Below are positions 1-11,030 of a stretch of DNA of 64,000 bases, in pieces. The first letter of the stretch is position 1; the number at the start of each line of letters is the position of its first letter. The position numbers and the translations under genes were made by a program. Source of the stretch: Abelmoschus esculentus (lineage: Eukaryota; Streptophyta; Magnoliopsida; Malvales; Malvaceae); contig JAUCBN010000007.1 of assembly GCA_035048815.1 (NCBI GenBank), positions 5,959,501 through 6,023,500 on the forward strand, written 5' to 3'. The notes under the pieces were generated by a model, which had not been told where the DNA came from, did no database searches, and saw only the letters and a list, made by a program, of their open reading frames with translations.

Positions 1-3000
1 TATTGAATATTTAGCTTGAGTGTTGCCTCAACCTCTAAGAAATGGAAACCCCATTATTAAAAGGAAAACAGGTATATTAAATGACTTCAAAGAAAAGAAA
101 TTATATAAATGAATAATCCCATAATTTCATATCAGAATTAGGTTAATAAACATGAGCAGTGACACCATGACAGGCAAGATGTATCTATCATGTTACTCTA
201 GCAGACCTTCAGATAAAGATATATATAAGAAGTATATGCTGGGTGCAAAGCAATCACTATCTGCTTAATTGATTCTTCAATACTTGTTCGTTTGTATGAT
301 TTGTGGAGCACAGAAGAGGGAGAAAACTGCAAGAAATGGATACATCTAACAGGTTGGGATGAACTGAGATTAGCTTCAGAAGTGGGGGGGGGGGGGGGGT
401 TGTAATGATATTGCATGATCAAACAAAGGGTTTTTTTTCAGATAAGTTGTCTGTATAATACAACTTTAAGATCTTCACTGGTTGATCAAGTCAATAACGT
501 GTCCCAACTTAGGACAAAAGTATATTGCTTGGGTCACTTTCAACAAATAATGTTCACATGCCTATCGATAATGAACTTTCAATCCTATTTTATTTATAAA
601 ATTATCAATTTATTGTGATATATCTAAAAGTAGATGTAGGGTAGGAGACCTTGGGGTTTGCCTTTTGCAATTGAGAATTGAGAGCAATGACCACTTTATC
701 TTGATTAGGGTAAAAGATTATCAATATATTTAAACATACTAAGGTGGTGTCAAATCAATTGGTCTCTATTACAAACCTAATTTTGCTCAATTATTTGTTT
801 ATTTAGTTCTATTCCTAGAATCCCAAGTCCCACATGTCCTACATGGACCCCATTCTAGCTCTCTTTCTTCCCTTGCTAGAAAAGCATAAGCACTTTATCA
901 GTTATTTTTTAACTTATTACTCATTTAGTCCCCCACTTTATCATGGAGATCTAATCTCCCAGTGTAGGGCATATAAACCCTACCTTTGAAGATATAAAAT
1001 AGAAAGTAGATTAAATAAGTAGTGGGTGCTACTGCCTAGTGAAGCTTTTTGTTTCTACAATGCTACAAACCTTACATTTAAAGTGGAAGGATGGGATTTC
1101 TAGGAATCCCTTTGAAACTTTCTAGGTAATCTGCATTTTGTAATCTTAGTTGCCCATAAAGTTCAATATATTCCATCAACTTTGGCATTTCTTTTTAGGT
1201 ATTGAAGATAACTTCAATTTACTTTTGTGGAGGGGAGTTTACAACATTAAGTTTCTAAATACTTTTATGGTTATTCAATATTTTATAAAAATAAATGATT
1301 TCGATTAAAATTCAGATTTGTTATTTATAGTGACATAATCGGGGATGTTAGGGATCCATCTCTCCCAAATAAGTCTTAAAGTTATGAAACCATTAGTAAA
1401 TCTCGGTTCTTAACCTTTATATTTTAGATACTTTTTAAGACCTGTCTATTTTGAAACTAGTAAAAGTAAATCATACCCTTAATTTCTATGGTTTAATCAT
1501 CTTTTGAGCTTTTGTTTATTTCGATACTAAGTAATTTATTCCCGTAGTTTTCATCTTGATTCTGTCATCAATAACCTAAATATATATATATATATATGAT
1601 TATGGTACAATTGATAAACCTTTGATATAACCAATGATGAATTTTGATGATCATGTATCTTGTTTCTACAATTGCACTTTGCTTTATTTTTTTATCCATA
1701 GAGGTGGTTAAAGTGAAAACAAAGGAGGAAATGATGGAAGCAAAGCAATAATAAAAGTAGATATGGGTGGTGGGGTGTGGCCATGGGAATCCATCTCCAT
1801 ATGTCTACACACATTTATTTGGAATCTCTCCTTTTGTTGGTGCCAAATCCTTTTTCTTTTTTGGGGAATAATTATTTTTCCACTTTTTTTCTATATGTGT
1901 TGGCTCTATCCCATTCATTTATGGTCAATTTCCTCTCATGGAGGGCTAGTTAGATCCATCAATAATTTGACATGTCTTCTCTTTTTTATTACTTATCTTT
2001 ATATTGTATGTATACTTGAACGTCGAATCATATGCATATTGGATGTTTTTTTTAAAAGATTCAATCATATAATATCGTTCTTTTTCTGTGAATTAAGTAC
2101 GAGTAAATAAGAAAATTTTTGAACTTCTATAAAATTTTACTCAATTTATAAAAAACTGTATAATTGTATAATTTTTGCTTTAATTAATAAAATTTTGGTT
2201 TTACTAACCTTTTTATTTAATTTTATATAAATTATCATTATTTTACATAAAAATGTACATTAATTGCATTTTAGACCATTTTTTTAAACTTTCTCCTCTC
2301 AATGGGAACACTTTTACTCCTAACCAAACAAAATTACCCCAATCAGTAGGTATTGGTCCTTCTTTCTCTGCTCCTCTTTTTAAATTCATTAAAAAGCGTA
2401 AGCTTTTTCTTTATCTTTTTTTTTTGTCGGCTTTGCACCCTCCAATATTTACAATCAAACCTCTCTCTGCCAGAAACCCAACACAAAATGAAAACAAAAG
2501 TATTATTATAATCTGAAACAACAGAAAAAAACAATGGCAAGGCTTGAAGGCATGATGTTTGAGTTGACTCGAGTTCACGTCCAGGTCAGTCGCACAGTAG
2601 AATCCAACACCTTTCCCGCACGCCCTCGACTGGCTTACAGGACTTTTCGATGCAACACACTTGGAGTCTTGGACACTTCCGGTGTATGTAGAGATGCAAT
2701 CAAGTTTGTTATTTAAATTTGCCAATTCCATCCCGCATTCGATAAGCTAATGATTTTTTTTTGTGTGTTTTTAAATACGATTAATCAATGTGTTAATTAG
2801 TCAATTACGATAAAATTTGATCAAATTTTGTTGTTTTTTTCTTCTATAGCATGTTCATTAATGACATCTTTTAGCTTGGTGGTAAAGGAGTGTATTAAAA
2901 TTTAAACAACACATTATTCAAAACCCTATCCTATTAGTTTAAGTAATGAAAGATAAAAAGGTTTAAGTAATCTATATTTAACATCAAATAAATGCAATTA

Positions 3001-3927
3001 TGGTTTTATTATTGAAAATAATGACAATAATAAAAATGGTAAGGAGCCAAACCTCTCTTCAATAGTTGGATAGAGATATACATCTCACAACTAAAAGTAG
3101 CAAATAAAGTCAAGGGAAACCTTAGTATTAAATACAGCTCATTTGAAGGTAAAGGGTGAGCTGAGAGACCTTTTTTCTAGGGCGATTTAATCATGGGAAA
3201 GGAAAGGCAACTAATACTTAGGTTGCCTGAAAATGATAGTTATGTTTTTTTAATATAATTTTCGATGTTAGATGGTCACAAGAAATAACTTCACTTTGCA
3301 TATTATTAGAAGTAACGATTAGAAACTTAAATATGTACCTTGAAATAGACACGAAAAAAAATAAATTTAATGTTTAATAAGATTAATTAAAAACGTTTGG
3401 ATTAAACTAAACTTTAGAAGAAATCACTTTAATCTTAAATAACATTAAATTTTAAATTCGATTTCGTAAACAACTTCTATTTTCTTAAGAAAATGTTTGG
3501 ATCAAATAACTTGGTACAAATCGATGGGGTGTGAGAGAGGGACTAGCCCCACCTATTGCCTTATCCGTGGGGGCAAGAAAAGGGGGTTGGAAATTTAAAA
3601 CGCATAGAATAAAGGGTGATGGCTCTCTCGTGAGTGGTGACCACTGACCACCCCTCCTTTAATCCATCAAACTCCATGCACAAAACAAGGAATTAATCAA
3701 TGAACCAAATTTGAAGGCATAGGCGCCTCACACGGCTAGATTCTGGTTATGTTCGGATTTTATACGGTTTTCGAGTTAGTTCGGAATCCATTTTGATTAG
3801 GAACGGAGTTAGTATTAAAAATTCAGAGTTGGGAGGTAGAAAAGGATGTGATAAAAGAATAAGATCTGTGTGAACCATATCTGAATACATAGTATATATT
3901 TGCATTTCCTGTCCTTTTTTGTGTTTA
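1..3927. other. AT-rich intergenic DNA, no gene recognised
   Basis: Open frames here are short, low-complexity and lack recognisable domains; the longest, at 1763-2110, is rich in F/I/L/C as expected from random AT-rich DNA. It contains a G16 tract (384-399) and a short TA dinucleotide run near 1579-1597. The stretch 2525-2720 is more GC-balanced, but I recognise no protein in either strand. The last part (about 3750-3927) probably includes the 3'UTR of the RING gene that ends at 3928. Confidence 0.6.
384..399 (+). repeat. Poly-G tract (G16)
   Basis: Sixteen consecutive G on the + strand, followed by TTGTAATG. One of three long G runs in the window (also 28330-28348 and 56260-56271). Such runs can form G-quadruplexes and are length-unstable. 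Confidence 0.9.
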
Positions 3928-5020
3928 TCATGACATGTTAACATGGACACTGGCATTGGTAACAGAAAGACAAAGAGGGCAAGTGCCTACCATGGTGGAC
4001 CCGCACATGGTACATAGACATAGATGTCTGCATGGCAGCAATAGTACACTTGACTCTTTCTCCCGACACTTAACGCACTTCCTCCCAGCCCCACCACCTT
4101 GCGGCGGAGCCACCTTGCGCCAACCTCCGTCGCTGCTCCCACAGCTAGACTCCCCGTCATCTTCTAAGGGTGCTGCACCCCCGCCGCTCACATGGCGCTC
4201 CTCGCCAACATGTGCTAGGACTTGTTCTAGATTGGTGCGTAGGGAATTGGCTGTCGCTTCGTTCGTTTGTGCTAAATCTCTCCACAGTTGGTTCTCCACG
4301 TATAGACTTTTAACCCTTTCTTGAAGAACCCAGTTTAGTTTCCCGATTCTTTGAATCTCTTCGTCTTTCTCCTTCAGTTTCTTCATCACCCCTTCTTGGA
4401 TTGCCGTAATCAACATTCTTGACTGCGTCTCTTCAACCGCCAACCTCACCTTTTCCATCTGCAATTCATGCAAAAAAAAAAAATAATCACATGTTAAACG
4501 TAATAAGAAAAAGGTTGCGTTTTTTTGTGGCCTTTTCAAGAAACTTACATGATCAGAAATAAAACGCTCGATCTCCTGCTGTTGTTGTTGGATCTGGGAC
4601 AATATATCGTTATCAAGAACCGAAGAAACACCAGACAGTTTGGCATTGTTGAATGAATCTCTAGATCTTTTTCTTGAAGCTGAAACTGGGATATTCATGT
4701 TGTAAGAAAGACCACTGTCGGCTTTGTTGATCGAAGTTTTGGCTGAAATATTTGGATCACAAACAAGAGATTGATACAGTGGTTGCAATTGCATTGAATC
4801 AACCTGCAGAGGAACACAAGAATCCATCTGGGTATTGTATAGATTCCCTATCCCTTGATTTGTTTTAATGAAATCTCTGCTACAACCAGACAGAAAATCA
4901 TGTCAAAAAACAAGAAGAAAGAAACTTGAAAAATAAAATAAACCCTCTGTTGAACAAGAAGCACCTGTTGGCGGTTAACTGAGGAGGGAAAATATTCATA
5001 TGCCGAGCTTCAACTGCCAT
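3928..5020 (-). CDS. BOI: BOI-type RING E3 ubiquitin ligase (S-RNase-binding-protein family)
   Basis: Likely an E3 ubiquitin ligase of the BOI/BRG family, which in Arabidopsis restrains stress cell death and gibberellin responses. Three exons on the minus strand: 5020-4965, 4876-4549 and 4458-3928, giving 304 residues, the usual family length. The start MAVEARHMNIFPPQ matches the family N-terminus. The middle carries the Q-rich ILSQIQQQQQEIERF segment and a coiled coil ending in the WRDLAQTNEATANSL block typical of the family. A C-terminal C3HC4 RING spans about residues 256-291 (CVKC, PCRHLC, CTMC, CPLC). The second intron (4459-4548) is exactly 90 bp with no in-frame stop, so retention would insert 30 residues (see findings). 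A TATA box lies about 105 bp upstream. The splice reading is mine; family identity is secure, and which BOI/BRG member is not. Confidence 0.93.
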
Positions 5021-5120
5021 TGCCCTTTGTGTTTGTTGTTCTTCGAGAAAAATACAGAAATACAGAGAATTTGTGGGTTTAGAGAATGGGAGAAGAACGA
5101 GAATATATTATCATGAACAC

Positions 5121-5130
5121 CTTATATATA
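5121..5130 (-). promoter_or_regulatory. TATA box of the BOI-type gene
   Basis: On the minus strand this reads TATATATAAG, about 100 bp before the ATG at 5020, which leaves a leader of roughly 70 nt. Inferred from position and sequence only. Confidence 0.6.
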
Positions 5131-5133
5131 TGG

Positions 5134-6986
5134 CCATGGGGAATTTGTTTTCGAATGGAAAGAGAAATTTTAGAATCAAAACAAGAGATAAAGAGATGGG
5201 GAATCTAGTAGTTATTTATATTACACGACTGTTTGCTGGTCAGCTAAGAGTTTGGGGCCTAAAACCATTCCTTTCGCCGGGCAAACGTAGCTTTGAAATA
5301 TACAGACACTGACACACATGCTTCCAAGACATCACTATCTGTTGGTACTTGCCCTTTGAAACAAGCCATCTGCCTAATTACTTGTACTAATCTGGTCAAA
5401 TTTCAATTGCAGACGCCCCTTGGAAACAAACCAAGAAACTCTAATTCTGACATCCGAACGACTCGAGTTATTATTATTTTTCTTTTTCGAAAACGTAAGT
5501 AGGATTAAACTATGTGATTTGTTTGGCAAATATCTGGTTTTGAATGATCAAGTCGTGGGAATATTTTATGACAAGTTGGAAAGGGCGTGGAGAGTTCAGT
5601 TTTGATGAAGCCATTCAAGGCATAGGATCCTTACCAGTTACCACAAGTAAAGACATTTTATTGGTTTCATGACATAAACCACCACGGCTTTTCAACAACT
5701 GTTGTAATCATAAAAGTTTGGTCAGCTAATTCAGGTCATTACCCTGTCTTTCTTTGCCCCTTTAAAATCATTTGGGTTAGCTTCTTTTCTGGTGTAGTTA
5801 AAGGTTGAAGGGGTTAAAATATTTTTTTAAAAGAATTTAAATTTTTTATTTATTTTGAGATATTCAATCAGATTTTTTTTAAAAATTTTAAGAGATAATT
5901 TAATTGAAAATATTCTAAATTTTAAAGTTTAATATATTTTTTTAATTTAAAAACCTTGAGGGACTAAATTAAAATTTTTTAAAAAATAGAAACAAAATTT
6001 AAATTTCTCAAAATTTTAGGGGATATATTTTATAAATTTTATCTTTATGAAATATAAATCCACACAAATTATTTTAAAAGGTTCACTCGGTCAATCATTA
6101 TCGTTTATAATTTAAAACTATGATTAATTATGCCATGGTCTGTTACATGATGAACCAATTTGCCGCCCATGACGAACCCATGGATGATCCATCATCCATA
6201 GCTTGTGTAGTTGACAAACTAACTTATTTTCATTTTTATAAAAGAAAATTAAAGTTATATCAATCAATCGAATAATATAAAAATATTTTTGATTATTATT
6301 TTTAAGATCACGCTAATTAATTCAAATCAATTCATTTATATATTTAATTTTAACGAGTGAATCTTATGAAAACAAAAATATATTAGATTTGTGAAACTGA
6401 AGAGGTTGAATTTAATTGGATTCTTAAGGCTACAATTTTACGATAAAATAAATAGTATGTAGAAGATATCAGGTGAGATTTTAGTATTTTTAATTAATAT
6501 TTTTATATTATCATATAAAGAATATATTATATTTTTTTAATTAACGTCGTCATTTGTAAATGATATATTTTTTAATATTAAAAAAACTATAACTTTTTTA
6601 CGGCACTGCCAACCACCCTCACGTCTACTTCAGTTTTCACTTGCGAAAAGGAGCTGTGAATAAATTAAGTCTACCTTAGCCTGAGCATTAGCAACAACTT
6701 TGCATTGGAGACAAGGGATAGAAGACGAGTTGGGCAGGGCAATACACACAACCTGTAAGTAATTATATTAGAGATATTTAATTCATGAAAATTTCATTCA
6801 CACTTGATTTTATATGTGCAAAAATGTTAATGTGACGTAATAGTTTGATCTAGTGGTTTGAGAGATAATATTTTATTGGGTTTAACTCGATGATATATTT
6901 TGTTGTGTTTTAAATAAAATTAATAAGATAATAATGTATATTATTATCTTATCTAACTCTGATTATTAATGTATTAATAATTGATA
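5134..6986. other. Intergenic, promoter side of the BOI-type gene then AT-rich DNA
   Basis: The first 600 bp is of mixed composition and is probably promoter. Small frames at 5073-5605 have no domains. From 5810 the DNA is strongly AT-rich with A/T homopolymer runs. I see no gene or RNA. Confidence 0.55.
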
Positions 6987-6995
6987 CTTGATAAG

Positions 6996-7626
6996 GAGAA
7001 ATTATTCTATGGACCGGTTTCATCACGTCATCTATGGTCCTTAAGAACAAAAAATAAATTCATGTCATCATTTTTTACACATCATCTGCACACTTATAAT
7101 TTTAATTTCCAAATCATCTCTCTAAATAAAACATATTAAAATTAAAAATGATGACGTGGATTTATTTTTTATTCTAAACCCTAAACCCTAACTCTAACCT
7201 AACCCTAAACCCTAAACCTAATCTCTAACCCTAACCCTAAACCCTAAACCCTAACCATAACCATAACCCTAAACCTAACCCTAAACCCTAAACCCTAAAC
7301 CTAATCCCTAACTCTAACCCTAAACCATAACCATAACCATAACCCTAAACCTAACCCTAACCCTAAACCCTAAACCCTAAACCCCAACCTTAACCCTAAC
7401 CCTAACCCTAAACCATAAACCCTAAATCTTAAACCCTAAACCCTAATTAAAAAATAAATTCATGTCATCATTTTTTTTAATTTTAATATATTTTATTTAG
7501 AGAGATGATTTGGAAATTAAAATTATGAGTGTGCGGATGATGTGTAAAAAATGATGACGTTGATTTATTTTTTGTTCATAAGGACCATGGATGACGTGGT
7601 GGAACCGGTCCATAGAATAATTTCTC
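6996..7626. mobile_element. MULE-type MITE with telomere-like core (element E1)
   Basis: Non-autonomous element with terminal inverted repeats of about 180 bp. The left end starts GAGAAATTATTCTATGGACC, and the right end is its near-perfect reverse complement. The core (7174-7445) is almost entirely CCCTAAA-type repeats. No coding capacity. The left flank is CTTGATAAG (6987-6995). The expected second copy of this 9-bp duplication is not at the right edge but in inverted form at 7651-7659 (see findings). Nine-bp duplications and long TIRs point to Mutator-like elements; family assignment is inference. Confidence 0.88.
7174..7445. repeat. Interstitial telomere-like array, CCCTAAA orientation
   Basis: Repeats of CCCTAAA interspersed with variants CCTAA, CCATAA and CCCTAACT. 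It sits between the two TIRs of E1, so it belongs to the element and is not a chromosome end. Confidence 0.93.
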
Positions 7627-7659
7627 CATGATTAGAAAACAAAACAAGTTCTTATCAAG
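7627..7659. other. 33-bp spacer in apparently inverted orientation
   Basis: Read in reverse complement, this spacer starts with CTTGATAAG, identical to the left flank of E1 (6987-6995), and ends with CTAATCATG, identical to the right flank of E2 (8171-8179). Flipping it would give both neighbouring elements perfect 9-bp target duplications. Confidence 0.85.
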
Positions 7660-8170
7660 GAGAAATTATTCTATGGACCGGTTCCACCACGTCATCCATG
7701 GTCCTTAAGAACAAAAAATAAATCCACGTCATCATTTTTTACACATCATCCGCACACTCATAATTTTAATTTCCAAATCATCTCTCTAAATAAAATATAT
7801 TAAAATTTAAAAAAATGATCACATGAATTTATTTTTTAATTAGGGTTTAGGGTTTATGGTTTGGGGTTGGGGTTGGGGTTAGGGTTTAGGGTTTAGGGTT
7901 ATGGTTAGGGTTAGGGTTAGGGTTTAGGGTTTAGGGTTAAGGTTTAGGGTTTAGGGTTAGGGTTAGGGTTTAGGTTAGGGTTTAGGGTTTAGAATAAAAA
8001 ATAAATCCACGTCATCATTTTTAATTTTAATATATTTTATTTAGAGAAATGATTTGGAAATTAAAATTATTAGTGTGCAGATGATGTGTAAAAAATGATG
8101 ACATGGATTTATTTTTTGTTCTTAAGGACCATGGATGACGTGGTGGAACCGGTTCATAGAATAATTTCTC
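7660..8170. mobile_element. MULE-type MITE with telomere-like core, inverted relative to E1 (element E2)
   Basis: Same family as E1 but reversed. Its left inner border (ATTAGGG) matches E1's right inner border, and its right inner border (TTTAGAATAAAAAATAAATC) matches E1's left one. TIRs are about 180 bp, with TTTAGGG-type repeats at 7840-7992 between them. The right flank is CTAATCATG (8171-8179); its partner is found inverted at the other end of the spacer (7627-7635). No coding capacity. Confidence 0.88.
7840..7992. repeat. Interstitial telomere-like array, TTTAGGG orientation
   Basis: TTTAGGG repeats with TTAGGG, GGTTGGGG and TTATGGTT variants, inside the TIRs of E2. The orientation is opposite to that in E1. 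Confidence 0.93.
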
Positions 8171-8179
8171 CTAATCATG

Positions 8180-11030
8180 TTAGATAAAATTAATTTTAGG
8201 AAAAAAAAATTTGACTAACATATCATTTTGTCACATCACATCTCTATACACATAATATTATCACAACATATTAAGACATTGATTGTTAATTAATAATTCT
8301 ATTTATAAATGAATTAATTTAACTCAAAATAAAATATTAAAAATTAATTTTTAAAAAAATTAGAATAATTATAAAATCAAACATTAAAAATATATATTTT
8401 TTACATTATACTTATATTTTATTGAGTTGATAATCAGTTTAATGAACTCAAATATCATAAATCTCAAGTTAATGTGATGTGGTGTCATTTCCTTTTTCCC
8501 AAAACCTTTCCTTCTCTCCTCAATCATACCCCCCATTAAGATGATAGACACAAAGCTCCATACCCCATGCACCGTGTCTCCCTTGGATGAGAAGAAAAGA
8601 TGCAGTCAACAGGAACAAGCAATTTTGTCATTCATTTCTTAATTTGTACCTAAACACAATTTCATAAAATTTTGAAATCCCCAAAAGTCTTATCCCCATA
8701 AGAAATGAAGCATAAAAATAGGTAGAAGTGGATTGGTTTTGTGAAAGGACCCATTGATTGAACCAATGTGAATGGAGGTTTTGGAGTGTAGAAGAGGAAG
8801 TTTTGTCATAAAGGGAGAAAGAGTACAACATGGGCATATCAAGAAGAAAGTAACAGAACAGGCTATCAAGACAAGCTAGTAGTTCATCCCACATGTTCTT
8901 GCCAACCTTTGGATATCAAACAAGGATTGAAAATGACACACTGGGACCACACTCTTTATTGGTATTTTGTCAGTGTTGAGGACCCAGTCTCTGACACAAA
9001 ATAGAGGATCACAGACCATGTAGGTGTCCTGCTGAATCCCTTCATCTTGGATTAGTAGGGCAGAGTCCAAGGCAATGGAAAATGTAGAGAGGGGGAATGG
9101 TCCCCGCTGTGTAAAGAGATGGGAAAAGGGTACCATAAGGCATAAAGCAGTCCGTTTTGTACATATATCCCTATTCCATGAAGTTGGTTTGGGTGGAGAT
9201 CTTCCCATCACAAACTTCCCCTTATGACAAGATGTCCCACTCCAAGTTGTAAGAGAAAGAGATGGAGTGAAGGAGCACTACCCATCTTGAATCATGACTC
9301 TTCCATATTGTATGTGCTTTAATTAGGGAATTTTTCAAAGGCATGGGTTTACTTCTAAGGCATATAAATTTTGTACAGATTGGGGGTGGTAGTGGAGTGG
9401 AAGTAAAGCTAAGGGATCATGATTCCATGGTTGAATCAATCAATAATACCAATAAGGATGAAGATAAAAGAGAGGGAACCGATTAAAAAAGTAAGCTTTT
9501 TTTTAGGTGTTTGCAAAGATGGGTGAACATATCAGATTCCCCCACTAAAAAATATAGTAATTCCTTTGTGCTTTGCCTACAAAACTGTTGGGTCTTTTTC
9601 AGTTCCATTAATGGTGGGTTTTTAAAGTAGTTTAGTGCAAATCAACCCGACACCTATCTTTGGGTACAAGGATTATGTTCTGCTTTTTCAAGGTTAAAAC
9701 CTTGAAAGTCCTTGTGACCAACATAGATGATTTTATAGTGGATGCCACTTTCATGTATGGAGAGAGAGGGATTATGATTCCATTCATATTCTCCATCTGG
9801 GTACACATTACAATCTATAGCAAACTTGATTTTTTTGAAGAATGGGAATCAAAGCTGATGAAAATGTGAAATCACAATGGAATTTGGCATGTTTATGCCA
9901 TCAAAATATTAAGTTATCAAAATTTTAAGCACATGTCACTAGTAGATAAATCTTACTATCGAAACCTAAGACATACCGTTAGGTTCTTAAAATTAATTAT
10001 TTTTTATAATTAAATTCCCTAAAATTAATATATTTTATAATTAAATCTTTAAAAGTGAATCTTTTATAAATCATGTAGGGATCGGGTCAGATTTGGTTTG
10101 ATGCAAATAATTTTAGATTAGATTAAATTCAGAATTAGAAAAATCATTTTGGAATTGAATTTATGTTGTCCCAAAACCCAACCTAAGTTGTTCCCATACC
10201 TAGTTGTATTACTATTGTGTATCATGCCAAGCCAGTTGAAAACTTTTAAGACATACTCGTCTGATATTGATCTTGGTCCAGGGACGAGTGTGCCTGATCC
10301 ATGGAATGGGCTGTTGTCCCTCTAGTCATTGAAAATTGTTTTACCTTTATTTTTCTTTACAAATACAATTATCCTTTATGTTTCATCTTACCCCTGTACG
10401 GATCCCAATCTGGCTGACCTGTCCCAATGTTTTTGGTTTGTGACTGAGGTGCTATCTGGTAGCCCAAGTCCTGATCCCAGATTGCAACTTATTCAAGATG
10501 GGCTGGACACATGAAAATTGCAATGCAAGTCAACATCATGTATTTTAACTCTAAACTTATATTGATCCATTGGGTTTCATCGTGCCACTTCCCCCAATCT
10601 AAAAGACAACAGAGTTATAGTACGATTAAAATAACATACCAATTAAAGAATCTCTCTCCCACGAACTTCGGAAACAGCTTTCTCAAGTTTCCCTTTTCCC
10701 AGTTCCAACTGTCTCTGCAGATTGCAGCCCAATCTGTAACAGAGAATCTAACTTCCTTATAACTAATTAAACGGCCAACGTAACAACATAGCTAATCTAA
10801 CAAATTTTAAGCAGTTTCTGGAAGTTATTTCATTCAACCAATTGGTTATTTGTTCTGAAATCTAAAGCAATAGTATCGAATGGATTATTCCCATCATAGC
10901 TTAAAGGGTTAAATAGGTGTAAGTCCTTATAAACCCACGGTTGTAGTAACTGCCATCTACTTTTTCCTAAACTTTTTTTAGTTGTTGACAACCGAGTTCG
11001 TTTTCTGCCCTCCTTGTGCTCCCGAGTCCA
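8180..11030. other. Intergenic, no gene recognised
   Basis: From about 8500 to 9300 the composition is more balanced, with frames such as 8876-9211 (-), but no domain, splice pattern or conserved motif supports a protein; an unannotated transcript cannot be excluded. 9300-10760 holds only short frames. About 10800-11030 is probably promoter and leader of the AGO2 gene. Confidence 0.5.

Noticed and set aside
1763..2110. 115-residue open frame on +
   Set aside because: Composition (Phe, Ile, Cys, Trp-rich) is that of translated AT-rich DNA; no domain, no splice context, no homologue I recognise.
2411..2731. Overlapping frames on both strands around 2.5 kb
   Set aside because: Neither strand shows a family motif, and the two frames are mutually exclusive.
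7174..7992. Chromosome end or fusion point suggested by telomere repeats
   Set aside because: The arrays lie inside inverted repeats of two MITEs and face opposite ways; ordinary genes continue on both sides.
8628..9211. Possible minus-strand gene (frames of 88 and 111 residues)
   Set aside because: No domain or consistent splice joining; kept only as unassigned intergenic DNA.
10301..10330. GGAATGGGCTGTTGTCCC resembles the passenger strand of miR482
   Set aside because: No complementary arm is found within the next 130 bp, so no hairpin precursor.
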